A stretch of DNA of 42,665 nucleotides from Caldilineaceae bacterium (GCA_022842065.1 JALHQH010000077.1:1-42665); one strand, 5' to 3'; numbered from the stretch's first letter, positions 19,301 to 27,392 are shown. Notes: generated by a model not told the origin, from the sequence alone. Program-made: numbers and translations.

Positions 19301-19452
19301 CCGCCGCCGATCGCAATCTGGGCACAGGAGAAACACCGCCATCACCCACCTTTTATCCACTAAACCTCGTCGTGACAATGCGCCAGACGGATAATAGCAA
19401 TGTCGTTGATGACCAACTGAATTACTTCTATTTACCGCTTGTCACACGCTAA
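16315..19452 (+). CDS. Secreted subtilisin-like serine protease with TSP3 and WSGMRF repeats
   Basis: A 1045-residue exported S8 peptidase. A signal peptide ends near residue 35. The propeptide (about 45-120) resembles an I9-type inhibitor. The catalytic domain (about 150-480) has Asp169 in IAIIDTGIA, His225 in GHGTHIAG, oxyanion Asn327 in VAAGNNGP and Ser426 in NGTSMATG. A short calcium-binding stretch DSDGDG (about 522) precedes a Rossmann-like domain (about 540-735) of a type seen at the C-terminus of secreted proteins, function unknown. Thrombospondin type-3-like repeats (DSDNDGIPD) fill about 744-815. Seven WSG hexapeptides lie at 930-971, and the chain ends in YLPLVTR. AGGGAAAA precedes the ATG. 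A kinase and regulator pair follows directly and might respond to its activity, but that is inference. Confidence 0.9.
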   Translation: MFAKAYYRARCVYHIHWLLLIVTVAGCLPGAVVQAKVTAYVEPTFVNTQTAGGQEWVSVIVTAQSADQAAAAVLASGGTILAHLPLIESVGASLPQHKMSELAAHPAVLRIVRDGTVQPAAYVTPTPDPMVWEVESPVSVEVGATKLHGVTRETTENIGGKGVTIAIIDTGIAFDERAISVWGTALRAQFKGQADFVGTGVCPGVGEARAGYCWSSERGWDGYGHGTHIAGTIWNHFIVAGEDANWGVAPEADLLSIRVLDNEGSGSYIDVIEGIQFAVDHKAEFNIRVINLSLLAYANTPYFIDPVNRAVEKAWQQGIVVMVAAGNNGPAAETVTVPGNDPYVITVGAYDTAGTAKVWADDIVAPWSSAGPTRDGFIKPDVLAPGANVVAYMYTDPYTRNNSAKLVSLHPDYDPAMTLYRLNGTSMATGVASGVVALMLQKRPNLTPDEVKFRLMYTAQSAITSNGGLIYNVFQQGSGRIWAPDAVLSDDIPNESANENLDIETDLAHLWSPAAQPPSVSPTDSDGDGVSNRAPSCLAQNILFVGSFRPLSARDNLLAERLAQLGFRVTVRSQYEVSAADADGKAMVIISDSVFSTFINHKFRDAKVTVMTWDAALYDDLQMTARSARSYGVAANQTQINISNSAHPLAAELNARVTINQARTAFFWGVPTASAIRIATLADQNSAAVIFAYEAGAAMVDMIAPARRIAFPNGIGLRFNEAGWRLFDAAVRWGAGCDGVQAVQRLDLDSDNDGIPDEIEQATAINGDTDNDGIPDDLDLDSDNDGISDLEESGIAPELITQLDPDGDGRIDSNQVGANGLADLLETTPDSGQLTFTPANDDQDDIPNFQAHFAHHAGPVQRLLSDDESVYLYFARSPAGDRTIFLGAAQADNQAWLAGEQVVELGLTFDQGKIVLNQSSLQDWYGAQIWSGMRFWSGTRFWSGMRFWSGMRFWSGMRFWSGMRFWSGSMGWVSGMDLAVNSASAILLPQIQDETAAADRNLGTGETPPSPTFYPLNLVVTMRQTDNSNVVDDQLNYFYLPLVTR
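19102..19227 (+). repeat. In-frame 18 bp tandem repeat encoding WSGMRF
   Basis: Seven units of 18 bases begin at 19102, 19120, 19138, 19156, 19174, 19192 and 19210. The consensus is TGGTCCGGCATGCGCTTC. The middle copies are nearly identical at DNA level; unit 2 has Thr for Met, and the last unit changes to WSGSMG. Being a multiple of three, copy-number change would lengthen or shorten the protein without frameshift. Confidence 0.95.
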
Positions 19453-19497
19453 AGGGCGTTGCGTAACGCCGGGCGCAATTACTTTCAAGTATCGACT

Positions 19498-21000
19498 ATG
19501 ATAACTACCTTGCATCGCTTGCGTTATTTTACGACCATTCGGATTTACCTGCTGCTCATTGGCGGGCTAGGGATAAGTGTGCTGCTGCTAGGTCTATGGC
19601 AGTTAGTACGCGAACTTCCGGCCGCGAGCTTCTACATCCTGGCCCTCTTAGCCGTGGTTGCCGCCCTGGCCCCGATGTCGGTTGCCGTCTCGGAAGATGC
19701 GGGCATCAACTATGGCGTTGGGCCGGCGGTAAGTTTGGCGGCCATCCCCTCGTTTGGAGCGCCTGCCGCCGCCCTGATTGTGGCGATCTACAGTATTGCC
19801 GTTTGGCTACGGCGCCCCGCCGATCGAAAGACCTGGAAGAAGAGTGGGCGCCAGTTACTCTTCAATACGAGTATGCACGCGATTGCCATCTACGCGGCTG
19901 GGCTGGTCTTTTTTGCCGTCCGCCATTTTCTCGGCACAGAAGCGGTCTGGCAGATGCTCTTGCCCTGGATCCCGGCAGCGATTGTTTACAATGAAGTCAA
20001 TATCTGGCTATTAATTGGCATCTTACGCTTGCAAAATGGCCCTTCGGTGCAGCCCTTGGCCGTCTGGCGTGAAGAGCGCTCGACTTCCCAGATCATCATT
20101 TTGGCTTCGGCCCTGGGCGGCGGGACGCTTGGTTATGCGGTCGAGCGCTATCAAATTTTCGGTGCGCTGGCGTTCTTCTGGCCAATTTTGCTCTCGGCCT
20201 ATGCTTTTCGCCTCTATGTCGGGCAGATGCGCTCGCATCTGGAAAATCTGGAAAACATTGTGGCCGAGCGCACGAAGGATTTGGCCCAGCTTAACCGGCA
20301 AAAAGATGCCTATCTGGCCGTCCTCACCCATGATATGATGACGCCATTAACCAGCATTCAACTCTGCGCCGAAGAGTTACAGGCCGATCCCACCGCCGCC
20401 GTGGACAATCCCAACCTGGTTAACTTTCTGTTGCGTAGCCAACGTACGCTCTTTACAATGGTACGTAATATTCTGGATATTGAGAAATTGCAGGCAGGTG
20501 GCTCGCTCACCAGCAAAAAAAGTCGATGCGATCTAGGGCAGTTGTTGACGCAGATTGTCGAGATCCTGCAAAATGAAGCAGCGGAAAAGAATGTAACCAT
20601 CACCTGTGAGGTCGGCGCGGCCCCCCTGCACCTTTATGCCGACCGCCATCAGTTGGAACGCATTCTATTAAATCTGCTGGCAAATGGGGTAAAATATACA
20701 CCACAAGGGGGTGCTGTCCACGTCAGCGCTGAGCAAGCGGGGGAGCAGTTGGTGTTACATTGTACCGACACCGGCTACGGCATCCCCGCAGAAGAATTGC
20801 CCTATATTTTTGACCGGTTCCGCCGCGTTGCGCAACACAAAGATAAAGCAACCGGTACCGGTCTTGGTCTCGCCATCACCAAAGCACTGGTAGAAGAACA
20901 TGGCGGCGCGATCACGGTTGTTAGTCAAGTTGGCAAAGGAAGCACCTTTACGGTACATCTACCCGTTGGGACAATTGCCGCGTATGTTGAGATAGCGTAA
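19498..21000 (+). CDS. Membrane histidine kinase with six-helix N-terminal module
   Basis: A 500-residue sensor kinase. The N-terminal half (about 15-240) is a string of six or so membrane helices with short loops and the pattern LLFNTSMHAIAIYAAGL. A coiled coil (about 245-268) leads to HisKA with His278 in VLTHDMMTPLTS, then HATPase with NGVKYTPQGG, DTGYGIP and GTGLGLAITK boxes. No separate extracellular sensor, so it probably senses through the membrane part. The ATG at 19498 is preferred over an upstream TTG at 19459, though neither has a clear Shine-Dalgarno. Begins 45 bases after the protease stop and is followed 8 bases later by its likely partner regulator. Confidence 0.9.
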   Translation: MITTLHRLRYFTTIRIYLLLIGGLGISVLLLGLWQLVRELPAASFYILALLAVVAALAPMSVAVSEDAGINYGVGPAVSLAAIPSFGAPAAALIVAIYSIAVWLRRPADRKTWKKSGRQLLFNTSMHAIAIYAAGLVFFAVRHFLGTEAVWQMLLPWIPAAIVYNEVNIWLLIGILRLQNGPSVQPLAVWREERSTSQIIILASALGGGTLGYAVERYQIFGALAFFWPILLSAYAFRLYVGQMRSHLENLENIVAERTKDLAQLNRQKDAYLAVLTHDMMTPLTSIQLCAEELQADPTAAVDNPNLVNFLLRSQRTLFTMVRNILDIEKLQAGGSLTSKKSRCDLGQLLTQIVEILQNEAAEKNVTITCEVGAAPLHLYADRHQLERILLNLLANGVKYTPQGGAVHVSAEQAGEQLVLHCTDTGYGIPAEELPYIFDRFRRVAQHKDKATGTGLGLAITKALVEEHGGAITVVSQVGKGSTFTVHLPVGTIAAYVEIA

Positions 21001-21008
21001 GCGTTGGT

Positions 21009-21707
21009 ATGCACGAAAAAAAGATTTTGGTAATCGATGATGATGTGAACCTGGGCCAAGCGATTAAAATGACCTTTGCGCGCGCGGGGGCTGAAGTTTT
21101 TACCGCAGTCGATGGCCGCGATGGGCTACGCCAATTCTATGAACATCGCCCCGATTTGGTGATCCTTGATGTGCGCATGCCGGATATTGACGGTTGGGAA
21201 ACCTGCCGCCAGATCCGCCTGCTCTCTAATATACCAATTATTATGTTAACAACTATGGATAAAGATGAGGATGTGTTGCGCGGTTTTGATTATGGTGCCG
21301 ACGATTTTGTGACCAAACCCTTCAGCCGTGAAGTCCTGCTGGCCCGCGCACGGGCCGTGCTGCGCCGCGTTGAGTTGCTCAACGAAGCTGATACCCAATC
21401 CCTCTATAGCGATGGCTATTTGAGCATTGATTTGCGTAAGCGCCGCATCCTGGTCAACGGTGAATCGATTCAACTGACGGCGACCGAGTTCCGTTTGCTG
21501 GCCTATCTGCTACACAACGCCGGCCAGATCCTCACCTACCAGAATATCCTCGACAAAGTTTGGGGCTGGGAATACCAGGATTCGATCGACTACGTGCATG
21601 TCTACATCTCCCACCTGCGCCGCAAACTTGAAGTTGATCCCCGCAGCCCCAAGTATGTCCTCACTGAGCGTGGCGTCGGTTACCGTTTTGAACGCCAAGA
21701 GCAGTAG
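21009..21707 (+). CDS. OmpR/PhoB-family response regulator
   Basis: A 232-residue transcription regulator. The receiver has the acidic pair in VIDDDVN, phospho-acceptor Asp54 in VILDVRMPDIDG, and Lys103 in DDFVTKPFS. The C-terminal winged helix (about 135-230) contains LTATEFRLLAYLLHNAG, the recognition helix region DSIDYVHVYISHLRRKL, and the final wing YVLTERGVGYRFE. Eight bases after the kinase stop, so they are co-transcribed and very likely a cognate pair. Targets are unknown. Confidence 0.94.
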   Translation: MHEKKILVIDDDVNLGQAIKMTFARAGAEVFTAVDGRDGLRQFYEHRPDLVILDVRMPDIDGWETCRQIRLLSNIPIIMLTTMDKDEDVLRGFDYGADDFVTKPFSREVLLARARAVLRRVELLNEADTQSLYSDGYLSIDLRKRRILVNGESIQLTATEFRLLAYLLHNAGQILTYQNILDKVWGWEYQDSIDYVHVYISHLRRKLEVDPRSPKYVLTERGVGYRFERQEQ

Positions 21708-21708
21708 G

Positions 21709-21900
21709 AGACGCGAGACAAGGTGACAAGGGATTAGGAGAGTTGCGACTGGAAGGTTAGACTAATTCGTGTCTCGTGTCTCGTGTCTCGTGTCTCGTGT
21801 CTCGTGTCTCGTGTCTCGTGTCTCGTGTCTCGTGTCTCGTGTCTCGTGTCTCGTGTCTCGTGTCTCGTGTCTCGTGTCTCGTGTCTCGTATCTCGTGTCT
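21709..21900. repeat. Nineteen-copy CGTGTCT heptamer array with inverted degenerate arm
   Basis: From 21768 to 21900 there are 19 head-to-tail copies of CGTGTCT (133 bases). All are perfect except copy 18, CGTATCT at 21887-21893. Just upstream, 21709-21735 reads GAGACGCGAGACAAGGTGAC, a degenerate run of the complementary heptamer, so the region could fold back on itself. It fills the gap between the regulator stop and the mutS stop, which face each other. All reading frames through it are open only because 7 and 3 share no factor; it is not coding. Confidence 0.95.
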
Positions 21901-21902
21901 TC

Positions 21903-24611
21903 CTAATGCTTGCTCGCCAACTGCTGCAATTCATAAAGTCGATTCAGCGCATCCAGCGGAGTGAGACCGTTGACATCGAGTTTGCGCAGGGCTTCGACCA
22001 CGGGATGGACATCGGCAAAGAGTGAGACTTGCAGGGCGGCTTTGCTGCCACGTTTGGTCTCCGGCTCAAAGAGCCGTTTGGGGCCGGCCGCGCCGCTACG
22101 CTCCAGATCCGCTAAAATCTCCTCGGCCCGGTTGATCGCTGCGGTCGGTAAGCCGGCCATGCGCGCCACATGCACCCCATAAGAGCGGTCCGCTTTGCCG
22201 GGGATGATGCGGCGCAAGAAGATCACATCCTCACCGTTGCCGCTATCATCGACGGCCACATTATAATTAACCACATGGGGCAACCGCTCGGCCAGATCGG
22301 TCAATTCATGATAATGGGTAGCAAAAAGCGTTTTGGCGCGCAGGCCGGGATGGTTGTGGATATACTCGATCACCGCCCAGGCAATCGAGAGGCCATCATA
22401 GGTGCTGGTGCCACGCCCAATTTCATCGAGCACGAGCAGGCTGCGGTTGGTGGCGTGGTTGAGAATATTGGCGGTCTCCACCATCTCGACCATAAAGGTG
22501 GACTGGCCGCGATGGATCTCATCGCTCGCGCCGATCCGCGTGAAGATGCGGTCCACCACGCCGATCTGGGCACGTTCGGCCGGCACAAAACTGCCGATCT
22601 GGGCCATCAGGGTGATCAGCGCGGTCTGGCGCAAATAGGTGCTCTTGCCGGCCATGTTGGGGCCGGTCAACACATGGATGGCGGCGTCGGGGGTCAGATG
22701 GGTGTCATTCGGCACAAAGGGTTCATCGGTCAACATCAGCTCCACGACAGGGTGCCGCCCGCCAGCGATCTCAATGCCGGCACCTTCGTCCACCGTCGGG
22801 CGCACATAGCGCCGGTTCAGGGCGACCTCGGCCAACGCCGTATAGAGATCTAATTCAGCCAGGGTCGCTGCCAGTTGGAGCAACGGTTTGGCGGAGGCCG
22901 CCAGTTGGCTGCAAATTTCGCGGAAAAGTTGCCCTTCGATCTCCAATCGTCGCTCATCGGCATTGAGTACTAGTGCTTCATACTCTTTTAGGTCGGGGGT
23001 AATATAGCGCTCAGCATTGGTCAGGGTCTGCTTGCGAATATAGTCCGGCGGGACCTTGTCGAGATGAGTGTGGGTGATCTCGATGTAATAGCCAAAAACA
23101 CGGTTGTAGCCCACCTTCAGGCTCTTAATGTCAAGCCGCTCGCGTTCGGTCTTCTCCAGGTTGGCAATCCAATCCTTGGCGTGGCGACTTTTGTAAACTA
23201 GCTCATCTAGTTCGGCGCTAAAGCCGGCGCAGATTACGCCAGGGGTGGCCAGGGTAGCCGGCGGTTCGGGGGCAATTGCCGTCTGTAGGAGCGCTAAGAC
23301 ATCGTCACAGGCGGGGAGTTTGACCAACAGGGCGCTGATCACCTCGTCGATTGCGCGCAGGCGAGGGGCATGGGCCATGATGCCGCCATTGCTCCACTTG
23401 GCATTGCTGGTTGCCGACGCAGGTGGCCCCTCCAGCTCAATGTCTAAATGGCGCTTGATGGCCGGCACTTTGCAGAGAATCTCACGGATGCCCACCAGGT
23501 CGCGCGGCATGGCCACCCCTTGCACAATCCGGTTCGTCCACCGTTCCAGATCACCCAGCGGGCGTAGATCGTCACGCAACTCCAGCCGCAAGGTGGTATC
23601 ATGGACCAACGCCTGCACGGCATCCAGCCGCTGGTTAATCGTGGTGACATCGAGCAGCGGTTGCCCCAACCAGCGCCGCAGGAGCCGTCCGCCCATGGGG
23701 GTTAAGGTCCGGTCCAGCACATCGAGCAGGCTACCTTTGGCTGCGCCGCCCCGGATCGTCTCCGTCAGCTCTAAGTTGCGTCGCGTCGACTCGTCCAGGG
23801 TCATAAACGCGCCGATGGCATAGCTGTGCAAATTGGTCAGTTGCGCCAAGGCCCCCGGCTGCATCTCCCGTAGATAAACGACGACCGCCGCCGCCGCCCG
23901 GATGGCCTGGGCCCGCCCCTGTAGACCAAAACCATCCAAGGTGCTCACCCCGAAGTGGCGCTGCAGGGCAACGGTGGCAGTATCCAGCGCGACCTGCCAC
24001 GCCTCAACACTGGAGATGACGGGAGCCAAAGTGTCGATCAAGCCATAGAGCTCCGACTCGTGCGGCGACCAATCGATGGGCACGAGCTCACTGGGTTGGA
24101 GGCGGCTGATCTCTTCGCCAATCCGCCGTTCCAACTCGCTGCGGCTGTTGGCGTTGAGCTGGGTGGCGGCAAACTCGCCGGTGGTGATATCACAGTAGGC
24201 AATGCCCGCGACCTCGCCGCGGCCATCAACACTGACCGCCATCAGATAGTTATTGCGCTTCTCATCCAGCATCCCCGGCTCGACGATGGTACCCTTGGTG
24301 ACCACGCGCCGCACTTCGCGGTCAACCAGCCCATTGCCGGGCTCGCTCACCTGTTCGGCCACCGCCACGCGGTAACCTGCTTCGACCAGCCGCGCCAAGT
24401 AGCCATCAACACTGTGATAGGGCACACCGGCCAGCGGCACGCGCACATCATTGCCCACCGGACGACTGGTCAACACCACATCGCAGACGCGCGCCACCGT
24501 CTTGGCGTCTTCATCAAAGGTCTCATAAAAATCACCCAGCCGAAAGAAAAGGATACAGTCGGGATATTGGCTCTTAAGCGACAGATATTGCTGGCGCATC
24601 GGTGTAGACAT
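21903..24611 (-). CDS. mutS: DNA mismatch repair protein MutS
   Basis: Mismatch-recognition ATPase of 902 residues, usual length for MutS1. The mismatch-reading Phe-X-Glu is F28-Y29-E30 in GDFYETF near the N-terminus. The connector, lever and clamp follow. The ATPase has Walker A GPNMAGKSTY (about 645-655), Walker B LLVLDEIGRGTSTYDG and the FATHYHEL segment. The C-terminus has the helix-turn-helix dimerisation part around GLPTAAINRAEEIL. The ATG at 24611 gives the standard MST-MRQQYLSLK opening. No mutL lies nearby. Its stop abuts the heptamer array. Confidence 0.97.
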   Translation of the reverse strand: MSTPMRQQYLSLKSQYPDCILFFRLGDFYETFDEDAKTVARVCDVVLTSRPVGNDVRVPLAGVPYHSVDGYLARLVEAGYRVAVAEQVSEPGNGLVDREVRRVVTKGTIVEPGMLDEKRNNYLMAVSVDGRGEVAGIAYCDITTGEFAATQLNANSRSELERRIGEEISRLQPSELVPIDWSPHESELYGLIDTLAPVISSVEAWQVALDTATVALQRHFGVSTLDGFGLQGRAQAIRAAAAVVVYLREMQPGALAQLTNLHSYAIGAFMTLDESTRRNLELTETIRGGAAKGSLLDVLDRTLTPMGGRLLRRWLGQPLLDVTTINQRLDAVQALVHDTTLRLELRDDLRPLGDLERWTNRIVQGVAMPRDLVGIREILCKVPAIKRHLDIELEGPPASATSNAKWSNGGIMAHAPRLRAIDEVISALLVKLPACDDVLALLQTAIAPEPPATLATPGVICAGFSAELDELVYKSRHAKDWIANLEKTERERLDIKSLKVGYNRVFGYYIEITHTHLDKVPPDYIRKQTLTNAERYITPDLKEYEALVLNADERRLEIEGQLFREICSQLAASAKPLLQLAATLAELDLYTALAEVALNRRYVRPTVDEGAGIEIAGGRHPVVELMLTDEPFVPNDTHLTPDAAIHVLTGPNMAGKSTYLRQTALITLMAQIGSFVPAERAQIGVVDRIFTRIGASDEIHRGQSTFMVEMVETANILNHATNRSLLVLDEIGRGTSTYDGLSIAWAVIEYIHNHPGLRAKTLFATHYHELTDLAERLPHVVNYNVAVDDSGNGEDVIFLRRIIPGKADRSYGVHVARMAGLPTAAINRAEEILADLERSGAAGPKRLFEPETKRGSKAALQVSLFADVHPVVEALRKLDVNGLTPLDALNRLYELQQLASKH

Positions 24612-24647
24612 CGTAAAACACTATCCTTTATGGCAAAAAGAGTTATG

Positions 24648-24731
24648 GACGACGGACGACGGACGACCGATGGCTGAGCGTGTCGAAGCCATTGGTCGTT
24701 GACAGTCGACAGTGGTCAGTCGTCCGTCGTC
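24648..24731. repeat. GACGGAC heptamer hairpin between mutS and aminotransferase genes
   Basis: GACGACGGACGAC (24648-24660, again from 24655) is matched by its reverse complement at 24719-24731. Between them a second stem pairs ATGGCT with AGCCAT around GAGCGTGTCGA. The array is a short run of seven-base units (GACGGAC, GACCGAT). The right arm touches the stop codon of the aminotransferase gene, and the other end lies just upstream of the mutS start. It probably terminates the upstream transcript or is a dispersed repeat insertion. Confidence 0.7.
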
Positions 24732-25843
24732 TATCCTAATAGCGCCTCAAACTGTTCCAACACCTGCGGAAAGTTGCGGCGACCGAGGCCGATGCGGAAG
24801 TGGCTGCCGGCATGATCGAAGATGCTGCCGGGTACAATCATCAGCCCTCGTTCAGCCAGGGCGCGTTGGCAAAGGGCGTCGAGATCTTCGTCATCTAACC
24901 AGCGCGGAAAGGCGATCGAACCACCGCCGCCCGGTAGCCATTGGATCTGATCCCGATGTTCAGCACAGAAAGCTTGTGCCAGTTGCAGATTAGCTCGAAT
25001 AATGGCCAGGCTACGCGCTGCCAGGTGCTCACCGGCGCGCAGACCAATCAAGGCCAGGATCTCGCTGGGCGCGCTGTTGCAGATCGTCGTATAGTCCTTG
25101 AGTGCCAGCCAGCGGGGCGGCAGATCAGGGGCTTGGGTTGCCAACCAGCCAATGCGCAACCCCGGCAAGCCGAAGGTTTTCGACATGCCAGCAAGGGAGA
25201 TCCCTTGTTCGTAGAGATCACAAACGGGGGGCAAGCGGTCAGCCGCATTATATTCGAGCAGGCGGTACATCTCATCGCTAAAGAGATAGAGCCGATGACG
25301 GCGCGCAATGTCGACAATCGCATCCAACGTGGCGCGCGTGGGCAGATAGCCGGTGGGGTTGTGCGGAAAGTTGATCACTAACACCTTGGTGCGCTGGGTG
25401 ATCAACTGCTCCAGTTCACTTAGATCCAATGTCCAGCGTTCGCCGCTTGCCCGCAGTTGCCAAGGCGTTACTTCACAGCCCACGGCGCGTGCCACTTCAT
25501 AGAGCGACTGGTAAGCCGGTGCCGTGTAGATCAGATGATCGCCGGGGGCTAACAAGCTCTCCATGCCAACCCGGATCAACTCTTCTGGCGCGGCCACCAC
25601 AATCCCATCCGTGCCGACTTCGCGATACATTTGCCCGATCTGGGCGCGCAGTAATGGATGGCCGGGTGACTCGGTGTAACCCAGATAAAGCTGCGCCCAA
25701 AGCTGTCGCCCTTCTTCATCAGCCAGCGCCAACAGTTCCGGCACCGTCATACTCTCACAATCCGACGGGCTCAGCAGCCACTGGACGGCAAATTCATATT
25801 TGCCAAAGTAACGTTCGAGTTTGAAATCGGCAATTGGGCTCAT
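24731..25843 (-). CDS. PLP-dependent aminotransferase, class I/II
   Basis: Cytoplasmic fold-type I aminotransferase of 370 residues. The PLP lysine is Lys222 in GMSKTFGLPGLRIGW. Other family marks are VINFPHNPTGYLP and SDEMYR (Asp and Tyr contacting the cofactor), and the arginine in HFRIGLGR that binds the substrate carboxylate. The ATG at 25843 is preferred: GAGGAAA sits upstream and the extension to 25978 lacks homology-like character. The N-terminus (FKLERYFGKYEF, LSPSDCES) resembles a group that includes enzymes acting on arginine-derived amino acids, but I cannot assign a substrate. Confidence 0.88.
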   Translation of the reverse strand: MSPIADFKLERYFGKYEFAVQWLLSPSDCESMTVPELLALADEEGRQLWAQLYLGYTESPGHPLLRAQIGQMYREVGTDGIVVAAPEELIRVGMESLLAPGDHLIYTAPAYQSLYEVARAVGCEVTPWQLRASGERWTLDLSELEQLITQRTKVLVINFPHNPTGYLPTRATLDAIVDIARRHRLYLFSDEMYRLLEYNAADRLPPVCDLYEQGISLAGMSKTFGLPGLRIGWLATQAPDLPPRWLALKDYTTICNSAPSEILALIGLRAGEHLAARSLAIIRANLQLAQAFCAEHRDQIQWLPGGGGSIAFPRWLDDEDLDALCQRALAERGLMIVPGSIFDHAGSHFRIGLGRRNFPQVLEQFEALLG

Positions 25844-26134
25844 GGCAGGTTTCCTCGGCAGTAGCGGAAAGGACAGTTGTGTAAAGATGGCGGCCACGCG
25901 GGCAGGGCAGGCGCGCAAAACATTTGTTCCACAACGATTGAGTCTACAAGTATACCGAGATTTCCCCAAATCAACCAATTGGAGAATTTCTATCTGTCAT
26001 CTATAACCCGTTCCGGACCGGGATACAGGCGCGAATGGGACCTAGCCGTTATGCTGAACAGGCAGAGTAAGTGTGCCGACGATTGGTAGCAACGCCTGTA
26101 ACGAAACATTAGAAAAGAATGAGGAGAAAAAGTT
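25844..26134. other. Divergent spacer
   Basis: About 290 bases between the minus-strand aminotransferase and the plus-strand small gene. It should hold both promoters, but I could not assign clear boxes. No repeat or hairpin of note. Confidence 0.3.
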
Positions 26135-26464
26135 ATGAGCGCTTTATATGATGTCTTAGTCGAATTGGCCCCCGCACATGACGGCGAGATCTTGGAAGGA
26201 TACCGCCGCTATGATCGGCTGGTCGAGCGGATTGCTACACCAGCAGAGCTCAACATCTATGCGGACTACATTCGCCAACAAGGTGAAATCCGGATCTTTG
26301 AAGAGCTAAACCCTGGCGAGCGTACGCAATTGCCAGCCGAGGTGCAGGTAATTGCCGAGGCGGTGGTGGCGGATATTGATGCGACCATGGAAAATCGGCG
26401 CGTGGTGGCCTTGCTTAATCAGCGCGGCGAGCACGCGGTTGCGCCGGATTTGGGCAATCACTAA
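26135..26464 (+). CDS. Small acidic protein of unknown function
   Basis: A 109-residue soluble, predicted mostly helical protein rich in Glu and Asp, without signal peptide or membrane segment. I do not recognise a family. It is believed real because a strong GAGGAG lies a few bases before the ATG, codon use matches neighbouring genes, and it ends before a strong palindromic terminator. The order of charged helices (EILEGYRRYDRLVERI, NIYADYIRQQGEIRIFEEL) might suit a small regulatory or binding partner; nothing in the context fixes its role. Confidence 0.75.
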   Translation: MSALYDVLVELAPAHDGEILEGYRRYDRLVERIATPAELNIYADYIRQQGEIRIFEELNPGERTQLPAEVQVIAEAVVADIDATMENRRVVALLNQRGEHAVAPDLGNH

Positions 26465-26540
26465 CGCTCAATGTCTGCTCGCTACTCTCCCATAATTTAG
26501 ACAGACGCTGTCTTGTCGAATCAGTATAATCTCTATTAGG

Positions 26541-26611
26541 TAACGACCGACCTCACCCCTAACGTCCCTCTCCGCAGCGGAGAGGGACGTTAGGGGTGAG
26601 GTCGGTCGTTA
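26541..26611. terminator. 71 bp near-perfect palindrome between convergent genes
   Basis: The arms 26541-26575 and 26577-26611 are perfect 35-base reverse complements around a single central base (26576). It separates the small acidic protein gene from the stop of the ECF sigma gene (26614), so it suits a bidirectional terminator. The core CCTCACCCCTAACG followed by CCCTCTCCGC resembles a common dispersed intergenic repeat of bacteria. Confidence 0.85.
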
Positions 26612-26613
26612 CT

Positions 26614-27249
26614 CTATGATTTCCAGTAGGCTTGTAAAGCGTGCCGCACCTGTTGGCGGGCGCGATAGAGCAAAACTCGCTGATTTGCCTCGCTCACCTT
26701 TAATTGGCGGCAGATCTCAGCAACACTTTTGCCATCGAGATCAGAGAGGGTGATGACGAGCCGTTGTTGGGTGGGTAATGCGGCAATGGCCTGCATCAGA
26801 TAAGTATAGGTTTCTTCCCAGAGCAGTTGCGCTTCTGGTGAATTAGTCGCTGCGTACGGTAATTTATCACCCTGTAGCGCTTCGTCATCAGCAGCCAACT
26901 CCTCTGCACTAACAGTAAGCAAAAACCGACGCTTTTCCTGTTTACCACGTGTACGTGCTTGGTTAAGCAAAATCGCAAAGATCCAGGTTTTTAATGAAGC
27001 CCGCGCCGCAAAAGACGGTAAGCCAACCAGCACTGCTACCCATGTCTCCTGCACCACTTCCTGGGCAATTTCCGGATCATCTACATAACGCCGAGCAAGA
27101 CGCACCATTTGTGCGTGATATTCTGCCACCAACGCAACCAAGTTGATTTTGTCGATTTGCAAAGGCAGTGTGTTGTTCCAAGCAACAGGCGGCAGCACCA
27201 TGTCCGCACCCGGTTCGCATGCAGATGTTTGTCTCAGCCGATTCTCCAT
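26614..27249 (-). CDS. ECF-type RNA polymerase sigma factor
   Basis: A 211-residue sigma-70 family ECF factor. Region 2 (about 45-115) includes RLARRYVDDPEIAQEVVQETWVA and a basic segment LKTWIFAILLNQARTRGKQEKRR. A linker with acidic residues follows. Region 4 (about 150-205) has ALPTQQRLVITLSDLDGKS and the helix-turn-helix VAEICRQLKVSEANQRVLLYRARQQV. ATG 27249 is preferred because GGAGG and GAAGG precede it; a longer form from 27321 has no such site. No anti-sigma gene is adjacent. The divergent secreted beta-propeller gene at 27515 is a possible target. Confidence 0.9.
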   Translation of the reverse strand: MENRLRQTSACEPGADMVLPPVAWNNTLPLQIDKINLVALVAEYHAQMVRLARRYVDDPEIAQEVVQETWVAVLVGLPSFAARASLKTWIFAILLNQARTRGKQEKRRFLLTVSAEELAADDEALQGDKLPYAATNSPEAQLLWEETYTYLMQAIAALPTQQRLVITLSDLDGKSVAEICRQLKVSEANQRVLLYRARQQVRHALQAYWKS

Positions 27250-27392
27250 AACCTTCAATTCCTCCGCTCTATCCACGCCCAACCCATGATTGTGATTGTT
27301 CGCAGTGTAGAGCGGCCGCATGTGGCGGCGGTGAGAAAAGAATGATCAGTGTCTTACCAGAAGCTTATGAGTTATTACAGACAAGTAAGCGT

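Noticed and set aside
21768..21900. CRISPR array
   Set aside because: Units are seven bases with no spacers, and no cas genes are present.
21776..22025. ORFs encoding VSCLVSR-type repeats through the heptamer array
   Set aside because: A seven-base repeat without stop codons opens every frame; there is no ribosome binding site, and the frames run into mutS antisense.
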